Shown: positions 35,058 through 47,000 of the stretch, piece by piece
Layout: every line of letters begins with the position of its first letter
How positions within the stretch are numbered: position 1 is the stretch's first letter
DNA from: Entomortierella parvispora
Lineage: Eukaryota; Mortierellomycota; Mortierellomycetes; Mortierellales; Mortierellaceae
Reading direction: 5' to 3'
DNA: 64,000 nucleotides
NCBI GenBank assembly: GCA_963573315.1
Contig: OY752149.1
Span: 930,001-994,000, forward strand
Program-made: the position numbers and the translations under genes
The notes under the pieces: model-generated
What the model was told of the DNA's origin: nothing
Databases searched by the model: none
Seen by the model: the letters and a program-made list of their open reading frames with translations, nothing else

Positions 35058-36979
35058 TTACAGCACTATATCACTCTCAGCAGCAATATATGTCCAAGTA
35101 GCCATAACAGCCGCAGAACGCTTCACTTGATCGGCTGTGAACGCACTCATGGTGTCACCCTCGGTATGGTGGTAATAGAAGTAACCTTCGTCAATTGGAC
35201 GTCTCGGTTGATCAATATCATGAATACCATGGTGGCGACGATGATTGTGGTGGCCATGACGGCGGCGATGCTTCGCAGTCTTGACATCACCCTTGTCTGT
35301 TTTGGAGAGAGCGTAAGGCGAGGTGGAGTAAGGCAATGGGAAAGGGTCTGCGGGTGTGAAATGAGCACATGCCACACCCCGATCACAAAGCGGCTGGATA
35401 TCGGCACCATGTCCAACAGGAAGGACATGTTGACCCGCACCAGGGTATCCTAGATCCTTGCGTGACCCCAGAAAGTGCTTTCCTGCTGCAGTTAAAAAGT
35501 CGAAGGAATGGGCTTGGACAGCATTTTCACTGCGACCTGGAGTGAAACGGATACCATATGGATCGAAAACACCATTGTCCGATTCGAACGCAAACACATG
35601 CCGACTGGCGTTGGTTTCCGGATGGTTCTTCGCGTAAGTCACACCTCCTGCAGAGATCTTGACTTCCTCCGAGGTCCAGAATACGGCGCGTACTGTGCGT
35701 CGTGGGGGCCTCTCCAGCTTACTCAGCTGACGAATGGCCTCCCATGCAATGAAGCATCCTGCGCCGTCATCTACAGCGCCACTGCCAACATCCCAGCTAT
35801 CGCTGTGGCCTCCAATGACTACGATCTCCTCTGGCCTTTCTCGACCTTTCAACTCAATAATGATGTTCCTGGAAATTTTGGCATCCAGTTCCATAGTGGC
35901 TCCCATAACCAGCCTCACCTTTGGCCAATCCGGAAATCTCTGTGGATCTTGGAGATGTCGCTTGAGGGAACGCTCCAGCAAATCGCCATCTTCAGCAGAA
36001 ATGGATGCCCCAGGGATTTCAGCCTCATCCATGGCGCCTGTATGTGGTGATTGAAGCGAAAATGGCCCAAGAGATCGTACCAATGCCGCGACTGCACCGT
36101 ATCTTTGAGACCATAATGCGCCCCAGGCGCGCAACCCACTGTCGCTATCGTACGATTCGAAAGGTTTGTTCCACAGCACTATGCGACCTTTAATATCTCC
36201 TGCTTCGCCCAACTTATCGAGTTCTTCCAGCGAGTGGACTACAATCACCTCAGCCTCGATGCCTTTGACAGGGTCTGGAGTTCCAATGCTACCTCCCAGT
36301 CCAAGCATGTGCAACTTGACTGGCCCACGCGTAGGAGAAAGAAAGTGGAGCGACTCTTGATTACGCTGCCAATTGTCCACGACAACATCCTCCGTGGTGA
36401 AGTTCAGATTGTCAGCCTTGAGTTTCTCAAGTACCCAGTCGATTGACTAACGAAAGGAACAAGCGCCAGTGAGTAGATTCATTTCGCTCAAAGAAGTACA
36501 CTCAGTTACATTAGTTACCTTCTCGAGCGCCTCTGATCCAACCATACGAGGACCATAGGTGTCTGTCATCTCCGCCAAACGGTCCCACACAATTCTACGT
36601 AGGTTAATGAGAAATTGCTTTGCGTCACGTCAATGTCTGTTTAATAATACACCACTTTGTCTGATACTTACGAAGACTCCAGACTGCCAGCCACGAGTTG
36701 ATCCACATCAGCTTGCATATGTTTCTCAAAGTGGTGTCTGTGAATCCGAGTTTTGAAGCTCTTGCGGTCGAATTCAAGAGCACTGCTATCATCGTCGTCG
36801 TTCACGAACGGCATCCAGAAGAAATAGTAGAGGGACAAGGTGAGGAGGCACAGATGGAAGAGCCCCCTTCGGCGTCGAGTTCGAATATTGGAGGCAGTGT
36901 GGGCTACTGGGAGTATATCATGCCGATCTCTGACATTGTCCTCGTACATGGGCCTGTCTGGCGCTTGTTTTTCGTCCAT
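35058..36979 (-). CDS. M28 metallopeptidase, carboxypeptidase Q-like, membrane-anchored
   Basis: Predicted zinc dipeptidase or carboxypeptidase related to plasma glutamate carboxypeptidase (CPQ/PGCP). Exons 36979-36672, 36594-36519 and 36446-35058 give 590 aa. A charged N-terminus with an RRRR cluster is followed by one hydrophobic segment (about residues 40-56, LFHLCLLTLSLYYFFW), so the enzyme is probably a type II membrane protein in the secretory pathway or vacuole. A PA-like insert holds GRIVLWNKPF. The metal site is complete by family alignment: His in GGHSDSWDVG, Asp in DDGAG, Glu-Glu in WTSEEV, Asp in ESDNG and His in HHTEGDTM. Unusual: a His/Arg-rich insertion (HGHHNHRRHHG, about 520-545) just before the last ligand region. 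Start at 36979, 212 bp from the divergent PSMD9 gene. Confidence 0.92.
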
Positions 36980-37191
36980 GGCAAAGGTTGAATGGGTGCA
37001 AGGTTAGGAATGGAGACGGGAAGTCTGGAGAGGGAGAAAAAAAAAAGAAAAAAAAAACCATCACGTGCTCCAACGGCTGCGGCGACTCGCAGTGAGTGGC
37101 ACACACGCGTCCAACTTTGTTCAGTCCGTCCATTCATTCCTTTTCATTACTCATACGACAAAGAACAGGATAATCATCACTTCCATTAACA
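36980..37191. promoter_or_regulatory. Bidirectional promoter, CPQ-like / PSMD9
   Basis: The start codons of the two divergent genes are only 212 bp apart, so promoter elements must be shared or interleaved. A palindromic CACGTG E-box-type site lies at 37062-37067, next to A-rich tracts at 37037-37057. No TATA box was seen. Confidence 0.6.
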
Positions 37192-38298
37192 ATGGACAAC
37201 TCACAATCAGAACTCATGACGAAGGCTCAGGCGCTCATGAAGCAAAAAGACAATCTGGAGATAGAGATCAAGGCTTTGCAGGACAATCTCAAAGCTGTAA
37301 GCCATTGTGTCTGAGGCACCTTGCCTCCAACAACTAGTTGCACAGGAGATTCTGATGTATTCCTGCGTCGTGTATTGTATTACTGTAGCAAAATGTGGGG
37401 ATGTCGGAGCGGCTCATCGACAGCAATGGATTTCCTCGGTCTGACATCGACCTCGTTGCCGTCACGACGGCACGATCGGGTATCATTAGTAAGTAACAAC
37501 CATATGGAGCAAAAGTACGCCTGACCAAAAAATAACCAGTGTATCCTAGAGCTTCAAAACGACCTGAAAACGGTCATGTTGCAAATCGAGGAGGCGATTC
37601 ATGCTGTTCACGCGGAGGCCATTGCAGAAAAACAGAGGAAGGAAGAGCAGAAGAAATTGCAAACACAATCTGCATCTACTTCAGCATCAATATCCACCGC
37701 AGCAGGCTCAAGCGGCCTCGAGACGTCTGGTCTTGCAAAGCCCTTTGCAAAGGTCAACATGGTGGCTCCTGATTCTCCTGCGCGAGAAGCGGTAAGCCAG
37801 TGATTCCTTTCAACCGTAGGACTGCGTCCTTGCGCTAACTCTTTTCTTTTCTGGAACCGTACATAGGGACTCCTTCAATATGATCGAATTGTGGTATTCG
37901 GTACCGTCACAGAAAAAACTCCAAACACTTTTGCAGCACTCAGCCAGCATGTTATGGAGCGTGAAAACGTAAGTGATTGTTTCCTACGCGGCTATTTCAA
38001 TAAGGTAGATATGAACGCGACTAAAGCACTGACTTTAAACTATCTCCACTGGCTTTCGCGACAGAAACCCATTCTGGTCAAACTTCTCAGGGGCGAGTCG
38101 ACAAGTCTGGTGTCCGTTATTCTCGTACCTAGTCAAGGCTGGGGCGGTCGTGGGCTTCTTGGGTAAGCGATGCTCTTTGCAGAGGTGTCTAATCGTATCA
38201 AGATATAATAACAAGATATTTTGTAGCCAGTGAATAACTGACCGTGGCTTCTTCTATCTGTCTATGTCCCTTGTAGATGCCATATCGTGCCAGCGTAA
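37192..38298 (+). CDS. 26S proteasome assembly chaperone PSMD9/Nas2
   Basis: Assembly chaperone of the proteasome 19S base; in yeast and animals Nas2/p27 binds the ATPase Rpt5 until the base is complete. Exons 37192-37296, 37389-37488, 37550-37791, 37867-37968, 38065-38162 and 38277-38298 join in frame to 222 aa, close to the 223 aa of human PSMD9. The N-terminal helical hairpin starts MDNSQSELMTKAQALMKQKD and includes ERLIDSNGFPRSDIDLVAV and ARSGIIKLQNDLKTVM. A PDZ-like domain follows: FAKVNMVAPDSPAREAGLL, YDRIVVFG, ILVKLLRGE, ending WGGRGLLGCHIVPA. A low-complexity Ser/Thr linker separates the two. The acceptor at 37550 was preferred over one 10 nt upstream because only it keeps frame. It shares a promoter with the CPQ-like gene and precedes NECAP by 195 bp. 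Confidence 0.95.
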
Positions 38299-38493
38299 GA
38301 AGCATCCTTGCCGGAAACGAAATAAAACATAGAAGGGATATGTGACTGTCGTCCATGGTGCCTTGCATGCAACGTGGCAGTGGCTCTCCAGCGGCCCTCC
38401 AGCGGCCTTCATCTCTCTTTTTTTAGGTTCTTTCTCTTTCCATCTTTCATCAATATTTACCCTTGTCATTATAATCTGCAATCAACAATCAAC

Positions 38494-39393
38494 ATGTCAA
38501 ACATTGGGGACGACGACTACGAGTCTGTCCTGCTTGTCATCCGTGAATGCTACGGTATGTACTTTATATTGGAATTGATGAACCAACGTGGCACCATCTC
38601 TTTGTGACGCTGACACGACCGACTTTCTGACATACTCGACTCCCGCGTATAGTCTATAAGGTCCCACCACTGACCTCAAGCCGTGGTCATAGAGCAGCAG
38701 ACTGGGGCAATGTAGACGCGCCGCTCTGGAGTGGAAGACTTCGGATCATTGCCGTGGGCAAAAAGTGCTTTATCCGCCTTGAAGATGGCAAGACAGGCGA
38801 GCTCTTTGCCAGCTGCCCTTATGAAGAAAACAAAGGCTGTGTGGAGCCAGTGACGGATTCGAGTCGTTACTTTGTGGTCAGGATTGAAGATCAGGGCCGA
38901 CATGCTTTCTTGGGATTGGGATTTCTAGATCGGAGCCATGCCTTCGACTTTAACGTAGCGCTTCAGGATCACTTCAAGTATGTTCCAGCACGGATAGCTG
39001 ATATTTTGCTCCAAGGACTCTTCACTGACAATCCGTTGTGCTGTATTATTTCTTGCGTCATAGACACCTCGCCGCCGAGCAAAAAGCCCTCGATCAAAAG
39101 AAATCAGGCGCCCAACAGCCCAAGATGGATTTTTCATTGAAGGAGGGGCAGACCATCAACTTGACAATTGCTGGAGGAATTGGCTCTGGTTCAGGCTCGT
39201 CGCAACGTCGAACTCGTCCTGCAAGACCTTCTGTTCCCGAGCAAGAAGGTGGTATGTTCTACTCAACTCGTTAATGGAACTGCGGATAGTGCCCATATTA
39301 TAGATCTAACATTGGTTGTATTTTTTTTTGTTTCCTGAAATAGTCCTCCCACCGCTGCTTCCCCCTCCCCCACCACCAGGCAAAAGAAAGTAG
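38494..39393 (+). CDS. NECAP-like clathrin-coat accessory protein
   Basis: Endocytic accessory protein of the NECAP family, which binds AP-2 and controls clathrin coat assembly. Exons 38494-38554, 38653-38977, 39064-39251 and 39344-39393 join in frame to 207 aa. The PH-like (PHear) domain occupies roughly 6-135: [61 protein letters not shown] and [19 protein letters not shown], all typical of the family. The C-terminal tail has a NECAP-like segment ([15 protein letters not shown]) and ends in a Pro-rich, basic stretch ([10 protein letters not shown]). The coding region is compact, between PSMD9 upstream and the convergent acyl-CoA dehydrogenase 90 bp downstream. An AATAAA at 39416-39421 is a likely poly(A) signal, so transcripts of the convergent pair may overlap. 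Confidence 0.95.
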
Positions 39394-39415
39394 GTGATAT
39401 CATATTGGACATTTC

Positions 39416-39421
39416 AATAAA
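39416..39421 (+). terminator. Putative poly(A) signal of NECAP gene
   Basis: A perfect AATAAA hexamer 23 nt after the NECAP stop codon, inside the 90-bp gap between two convergent genes. Fungal poly(A) signals are degenerate, so assignment is tentative. Confidence 0.45.
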
Positions 39422-39483
39422 GACAGTAGTGCAAAAAAAACTGGACTGAGACTGCAGGAGGACATGGAGGACAGTTGTCCGAT

Positions 39484-41927
39484 TTACAACTTGCAGGCGA
39501 TGGTGGACAGGGTGGGGGGTCGGTGGGTCGTGCGGGAGTCAGCGAGACCAAAGAGCATCAGCCTATCCTCATCGTAATTGCAATTGTGGCCCAAAGACTG
39601 GATCTGAACCGCAATCTTATGATTCAAGTGCTCGCACCATCTCTGGGCAGACAAGATATCAACCTTCGCCTCACCTGCGACAACAGCATTAGACGAGTTC
39701 TCTTTGGCCTTGATTTCGGACCAAGCGGCATGTTGACAAAGGAGGGCACCTGCCAAGACGTCCGCCATTGCAAAGGTCAGACCGCGGGCTGAAGCCTCCA
39801 AAAGGTTACGAGTTTCCAACGTAGCGTAAGTCGTGAAATGAGACGCAATCATGGTCAGAGACTCCTCAATGCTTTTGGCAGACTTAAGGAACTGGGGCAG
39901 ATCCCTCAGTGGTGCCAAGATATCACGGATGGTCTGAGAGGCAGGAGTCATTAGTTAGAATCGCTTCACTCTCTCGGGACATCTGGAATTGCCTTTTTTT
40001 TTTTTTTGTTTTACCTTGGCATACAACTCCAAGGCATCTCCCCCCGTCTCCGCCATTACACGAAGAACATCCAAAGAAAGGACGTTGGTTGTACCTTCCC
40101 AGATGGTGTTGACAAGGATATCTCTCATGGCACGACCCAGGCCAGTCTCCTCCATATAGCCTTGACCTCCAAAGGCCTCCATGGCCTCCTGGGACATGGC
40201 AAAAGCATTCTTGGCAGACCAAACCTTCAAAATAGGAGTTAAGAAACGCAAGAGCGGGATGTCACGCTCCTTGATCTCAGGCAGGTTGTTGTCCAGAGTC
40301 TCGATTCTTCCGAGCATGGCAATGCAGAAGAATGTGAACTGACTCGTGGCACGGTATTGCAGTTCCATGTTGGCGAGGGTGGCCAAGTGCAAAGGCTGGT
40401 CCTTCAGAAGTACGCCGAAAACCTTTTGAATTGTGTCAAACAAGAACTATTAGCTACTAGACTCAGTAAACACCTACATCCAGGCGTCAAAGAGAGCAAG
40501 AATTATACCTCACGGCGTCGAGCATAGTCTTTGGCTCCAAGTACAAATCGCTGCATGGCGGCTGTGCTTCCCATACCACAATAAACTCGTGTAATGTTCA
40601 AAATGGCAGAGATATTCTTGACACCTCGATAAGTGTCGCCAACCTGCTGTCCCAACATGCCGTCCAACTCCAACTCGGCCGTGGGAAGAGCTTTAGTACC
40701 GACTTTATCCTTCAGTCGATGAATCCGAACCCCGTTCAGTTTGCCGTCGTCATTTCTGACTTTGGCGAGGTAGAGGGACAAACCTTTGCTTCCATCGCGC
40801 ATCGAGTTTGGAGCAGCTCCAGGGGTGGGATCGTGCGTACGGGCCAAGAGCATGGAAACATCAGCATCTGTTGCGCTTGAGAACCACTTGAATCCGGAGA
40901 TGGACCAGGCCTTCTTTTCTTCATCCCAAACGGCCTGCGTTTCTGTACGGCCGACATCGCTGCCTCCTGGACGCTCGGTCATCCATTGACCACTGGTGAT
41001 GAACCTTTTGGGATCCCGGCTAGGTACAGTACATTTGCAAAATGTTAATCTTTGGTCTATAGTAGGAGACCTTTGGCCTTGCCAATATTGAAGGGACTTG
41101 CCTGATAAGACGACTGTACACCTGGTTCTTCATCTCCTGAGAGCCACTGAGCTCAATGACACGAGCACAGCCGTCTGCAATCATATGGAAGACGTTGAAA
41201 TATCAGACATGAACTACAATTCCTAAAAAAAGGCTTAAGACGTGGGTCGTTTACCAGTCATGGCAATGGGACAACTATATAAGCCCGAGCCAGAGGTCCA
41301 AAGCATGAGCTTCGCCATTTGGTAAATCCGTGAGTACTGGCCGTACTTGCGTTCGTAGGCGATTGCAACAACGCCTTCACGGGCTGCGATCTCTTTTTGT
41401 TTTTTCCAGGCTTCCGTAACAAGAAGTTCATCCACGCGTCTAGAAGGAGAAGGCTTGTTACTTTATGATCGTCATTCATATCCCTTCCTTCCTTCTTCCT
41501 ATTGAGTAGGGACTTGCCTGCACCATGAATCGTATTGACGGAGTCTCGGCTGGTCTTCTTCCATACGAGTAGTCAACGCAGCACCCTCTGTTGTGGTAGG
41601 CGATTTTGGTAACAGGCGAGTTAGTGGAAGCCAATAAATAAAGACAGGCCACACCTCTTTATCTTACCAGTGTTGGCCCAGTCGCAGATGTGAATGAGAT
41701 CACTGAATCAAAAGGACAAAGACAAAGAGTAAAATGAAAGTTAGACACCTTGTCGAGGCCGTGACAGTAATCGGCACGTTTAACTGGACTCACGGCCTGA
41801 TCTCATTTAGCACATTTCCGGGCAAGTATCTCTCAAGGACGCTGATCATGACAGGGTCCTCGAGGAACGTGTTCTGAACCTCGGGGACATCCTGCTTAAA
41901 GCCAACATCAGCGGTAGCAAAAACCAT
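39484..41927 (-). CDS. AidB-like acyl-CoA dehydrogenase with peroxisomal C-terminus
   Basis: FAD-dependent acyl-CoA dehydrogenase-family enzyme of the long AidB-like group. Eight exons (41927-41794, 41702-41668, 41587-41518, 41439-41255, 41174-41102, 41019-40509, 40446-40015, 39933-39484) join in frame to 629 aa. Family marks: TERPGGSDVGRTETQA and GFKWFSSATDADVSMLLAR (flavin/substrate region, as in E. coli AidB), FGGQGYMEETGLGRAMRD (second ACAD signature) and NTIWEGTTNVLSLD, where the Glu of WEGT aligns with the catalytic base of medium-chain dehydrogenases. The protein ends ACKL; CKL fits the PTS1 peroxisomal signal. The natural substrate is uncertain: a fatty or branched acyl-CoA is likely, but AidB itself is linked to alkylation stress. 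Introns 3 and 5 use GC donors (AG|GCAAGT). Confidence 0.93.
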
Positions 41928-44060
41928 GGTGAAAGAGAAAGTGAAGGGAGAAGGGAGAAGTGGGACGATAGAGACTGGGGTATAAAAAAAGGTTTGAATC
42001 AGGATGGAGAAGGGAGGAATGAGTTTTGTGAATGTCGACAGAATGTCAATGTGTGCATGGAGAGTGGAATGGGGGGTGGTGGACGTTCGCTTTGTGTCGC
42101 CCGAGCCGACAAATTTTGCGCTGGCGAGCAGTCCGACGTTCTCTTTGTGGAGCACACGCGACGCGTCGAGAGAACTTGCCACGCGCGCGTTGCTGCCGGG
42201 TAGCAAGGCATCAGCAGAGGAAGACTGATTCGCTGTGCTGCTGCAGGCCTGTGCACTGCCTCGGCCCCTGAGATCCTTGCCGCCTTGGACTTGAAGCGTA
42301 CTCCGGCTGCACCTTTGCATGCCTTGCTGTCCCTTTAACCTGCCCTCTTAACCCTGTCATGTTTGCATTCTTGGCTTTCCTGTCTGCTCCCTGCGCTGCT
42401 GTAAAAAAAGGGTGCACTGCTCTCAGCCCCTTGTTCTTTTCCCTCCGTTTTCCAACATGCAGTCTCAGCATCGAAGCATCCACCGCCACCTGAAGGTCAG
42501 CCACAGGGGGTTTGCGCTGGTCTGATGGCTATCAGGAGCATCGTGTACAGGAATACGATTGTGCTGCTGAGCTGATCGCTAATCACTCCTGTGCGGATCC
42601 AGATCCAGATCGGCCCCTTTGTACATTGACAAAGCATAACGAAAGGGAGTGAAAGGGCGAGTTCATTTCCTGAAAAGAGACAGACAGACACGCAAAGAGA
42701 AGGGGAACAAGGAGCTCCTGCCCATATTCCCAACCCCTTCATTTCCCTTCCATTGACCCGCCTGAAAGATGGATAATGAGACGGACAGACACCGAGAGGC
42801 AACCAGTTAAAAGTCCAAGGTCCGAAGACTGATGGCAAAGGGAGGGACACCAAGAGTCCATAGTCCATGGACAAAGAAACCACATTAGGACTCTTTCGTT
42901 CTTCTATTGAAGCGCAAAGCGGGGAAGCAGCTCTCCCTCTCCTCTCTCTCTCTTTTTCTTTTTCTCTTTCTTTCCGTACCTTGCTGATTTCCATTGCTTT
43001 CTTTGTATGAATGGGGCTAGCAAGGATGTGCTCATCGTCATCATCCTTCATCCTGATCCCTTGACCAACAGGAGTGCAGCACATTTGCGATCTGTATCGT
43101 CCTTGCATTCTCTCTGCGTATGTCTTTCTCTTTCCCTGAAGAGTCCTCTTGATCTTGTTGCTATTGTCATTGCCATCCACCACATTCTCGTCGAAAATCG
43201 AGTTCCTTCCAACATCTCGCTATTTCACGCCTTCATCTTTCATCGTGTCGCAGAACCTATTGCTCATCACAATCGACTCCAGTGACGTTAGTCGCCTTCT
43301 CTTTAATTACTACCCTCTGTTCATTTGTTACGTCAGGTCAGAAGCGACATCGTTGTTGTAGTCCGTGTACCTTCTCGTTTTCCATCTGCCCGCAGCAGAG
43401 TGCATCTGCCGCCCAAAAGCTCCACAAAAAACCTGCTTCAGAACGTCGATCTTCAGTCTCAGTTCTCCATCCTCAGGACGGACTCCCTTGAAACCACAGG
43501 TACACACGCGCAAGCGCGATGCTCTCGTGCTGGCTCCCCTCTCACCAATTTATCTCCACCTTGCTGCGACTCATTTCTGCATGCCACAAGACTCTGCCTG
43601 CCTTTATCACTAGAGCAACCTGAGCGATCTTTCTCGAAACCTTGCAAGACATTGCGCTCCTATCTCGTCCGTGCACTCTTGCACCCTTTGTCCACATTAA
43701 GGCAACCACCCCCTTCAAAAAGTCATATTCTGGGCAAGCAAAGCGGACGAAAGAAGAAAACGAGATCCCTTTTCCCCTCCTCTCCACTTTTACTTTACTT
43801 CCCCTCAATTGTGCGGATGACCCCTCACTTCAGTACATCCTTTTGATGCGAGCAAAGAAACCTCAGCACCTGGACCTACCAATCTCTCTTTCTTCTCTTT
43901 CTTCTCTCTTTCTCTCTTGTACGACGTGCATCTCTGATCGATCCAATCCAGGTAGCGCCCTAGTTTTCTTTCTTTTCTCATCACCTTCCCATTCTCCGCT
44001 TTTATCCTTCTCTCATCGTTACGCCTTTAATACTCGAAACCCCCCAGGGAGTCCTCCACT
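41928..44060. promoter_or_regulatory. Divergent upstream region of acyl-CoA dehydrogenase and PKA genes
   Basis: A 2.1-kb region between two divergent starts. The right third (about 43300-44060) is pyrimidine-rich on the plus strand and looks like a long PKA leader. The stretch 42930-42980 is CT-rich. The stretch 42230-42510 holds short in-frame pieces that match no family. A 228-codon minus-strand frame at 42497-43183 covers a purine/pyrimidine-skewed tract and is not supported as a gene. No TATA box was identified with confidence. Confidence 0.45.
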
Positions 44061-47000
44061 ATGAACACTATCCCTTTTAAAGGTCCACCAGGGCAACCAC
44101 AGCAGCAACATCATCAGCAGCAACAACACCATGGTAAAGTATCGAAGTCACCCATGGGCCATTCGCCAACGATGAGTCTGAAGCAACAGCAGGTTGCCTG
44201 GCCAAAGACGGCGTCCTCGAGGAAGCTGTCGACGTCCAGACCTAGTTCACCCTATCCGCGCAAGGAAGAGCAGCACTACCAAAACATCCTGTCTTCGTTT
44301 CCAACACCATCCCTCTTTATCCGTGACATACCTGCTTCATCCAACAACTCCTCGTCTTTGAGTTCATCTGGCTCGTTGTCATCTGCATCGTCCTCAGCGC
44401 CTCCGTCGAGCGTGCCTTCACCTGGGGCACTAACGTTTCATCAGCAACAGCAACGGTATCTCCAAGGCCAGTACGTCCCAGGACCACTGTCGGCGGATCA
44501 TGTGTGCGATGGCGGCGCAAAGATGAAGGCTGCCTTTGTGGGACCTGGAGGGGAAGGGCAGTACCGAGAGCAAAGAGTTCGCGTCCGTTCTGAGGATAGC
44601 CAACAATTGCAATATCAGCACCAGTATCCCCACCAACATCACCAGCAGCACCAGCAGCACCAGCAACAGTTGCACTATAGAGACTATCGGCCGGCCTCTG
44701 CACAAGCAGGAGGAGGCGGGGGAGGTGGAGTAACGGCTGCAAGGCCTCCACCAGCTCTCAGGAGTTCTGCATCCGAGGCGAAATTGTCCCATCGACTTTC
44801 TGCTCATGGAAGGAGCACCTCCTCTCTTCAGCAGCAGCAGCAGCAGCAGCAACCAGGTCCACTCTTTATCTCGAATCCAGGACAAACGGGTCATCTTCCG
44901 GCAGCCGTGAGGGACTCGCCTGCTACCCCCTTCCCGATCTTGTATGACGGCTGTGATGGTTCCGAGGACTCTCAGATGGATACCTGTGAACAAGACAGCA
45001 CTGGCACGAATGGCCCCTACTTTCAGGGCGCTGCCGTCGCGAACAATGGAAGCAGCAGCACCCCCGTGGACTCTCACAGACCGTCGTCCCTCTCAGTCTC
45101 GACCATTCCTCACACCTCCTACCGCGGCTCTGGAAGCTCCCAACTTGATTCGGCCCAGTCGGACTCTTACCAAACCTCCTACAACAACAGCGGCTGGCCC
45201 ATGTCCGCTGTGGAGAGGAAGAAGTCAAAGTCGTCGCCTTTACCTTCGCCTGTGGGCTGCCCTACATTCCAGCAGCCGGGTGCGGACCCTTCGGCAGATA
45301 CACACCGCTGGGACAAACGCCAACATCCTCAACAACAGGTCCCACTATCCAATGTGGCAACGGAATCCTACCCATACGAACAGCCAAAACAACAACAGCA
45401 AAGTCACCCTTCCTCCACCTTTGCATACGATCATTCGCAAGGACACCGAAGCGAAGAGAACCTCTATCAAGGGGGTCATGCGCCGTACCAGCAACCTAAT
45501 GGAGCGCCGTACGCCTCTTCTATGGGCCCCCAGGGATATGGACACCACAGCCAGGAACCCTTTGGACACAGCCAGTATCCCCCTTCCACAGTCCCTCACC
45601 AATACCCACAACAACCACAACAACAGCAACATCATCGCCTCCAGCAACAGCCTCCGCACCAGCATGGCTCTCAGTCCCAACACCAGCACCAACACCACTA
45701 CGGGCACCCAAATGTATCCAATGGGCCATCCCATCAGCAGCAACATCACCACTCATCCAGGACAGTGTCCCCACAGCCATTCCAGTTTGAGCAGAAGCAT
45801 TTCAATTTCCAGACTCAAGAGCTAATAGCAGTCAAACCACGACCCTTCCAGTTGTCAGATTTCACCATGAACAGAACTATCGGCACAGGCTCATGCGGAA
45901 GAGTTCATCTGGTGCAATCCATTTACAACTCTCGTTTCTACGCACTCAAGGTTCTGAAGAAACGGCAGATTGTTCAATCAAATCAAGTTGAGCACGTTAA
46001 CGAGGAGAAGCGAATTTTAGAGCAGATTCGACATCCATTCTTGGTCAAGACCTGGGGAACGTTCCAAGATCCTGGAAACTTGTACATTGTCATGGACTAC
46101 GTTGTAGGAGGCGAGCTCTTCAGTGTCCTGCGCCGCATGCAGGTAAACGATGACAATAGCTGCGCTCCCAGTCTTTTTCGAAGCTCATCAAACAGGAAGA
46201 TTGTTTTGTTTTAACACTGATCACCATTTTTCAAACCGATGTAATAGCGGTTCTCCAACTCGGTGGCTAAATTCTACGCGTGCCAAGTCTTGTTGGCGCT
46301 AGAATATCTGCATGGCAATGACATTATCTACCGGGATCTCAAGCCCGAAAATATCCTGATCGACGCGCAGGGAAATATCAAGATCACGGACTTTGGATTC
46401 GCAAAACATTTGCCGGACAACGAGACCGCCTGGACATTCTGTGGCACGCCCGATTACTTGGCGCCAGAGGTCATCAAGTCCAAGGGGTACGGCAAGGCCG
46501 CAGACTGGTGGTCGTTTGGTATCTTTATCTTTGAGATGTTGGCGGGGTACCCCCCTTTCTATGACGATGACCTGTTCAAGATGTGTCAAAAGATTGTGGA
46601 TGGGGAGATGAGGTACCCAAAGTACTTTGACGGATTGGCAAAAGATCTGTTGAAGCGGCTCTTGGTCTCGGATCTGACCAAGAGATATGGTAACCTCAGA
46701 GACGGATGCCACGATATCCGGAACCACGCTTGGTTCGAGGGTGTTGACTGGTCTATGGTCCTGAGACGTGAGATTGCCGCTCCTTTTGTGCCTGATGTCA
46801 AGTGGGATGGCGATGCCAGCTGTAAGTGCTTTCACCAATGGTTGATTTCTTTTTCGCAACAACAGCAAAGTGATCTAATCCTTGTTTTTTTTTTTTTTTT
46901 TGTTCTTTTCTTCTTCGCGTTCTAGGCTTTGGATTCTACCCAGAAGAAGACGATGAAGATCAAGAGAACAAGAAGACCGGCTCTCAATCCTCGTCCTCGA

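Noticed and set aside
42497-43183. 228-codon minus-strand frame between acyl-CoA dehydrogenase and PKA genes
   Set aside because: Composition follows purine/pyrimidine tracts (a KEREKEKERERRGR-type stretch), there is no domain, and it lies in the PKA leader and promoter region.
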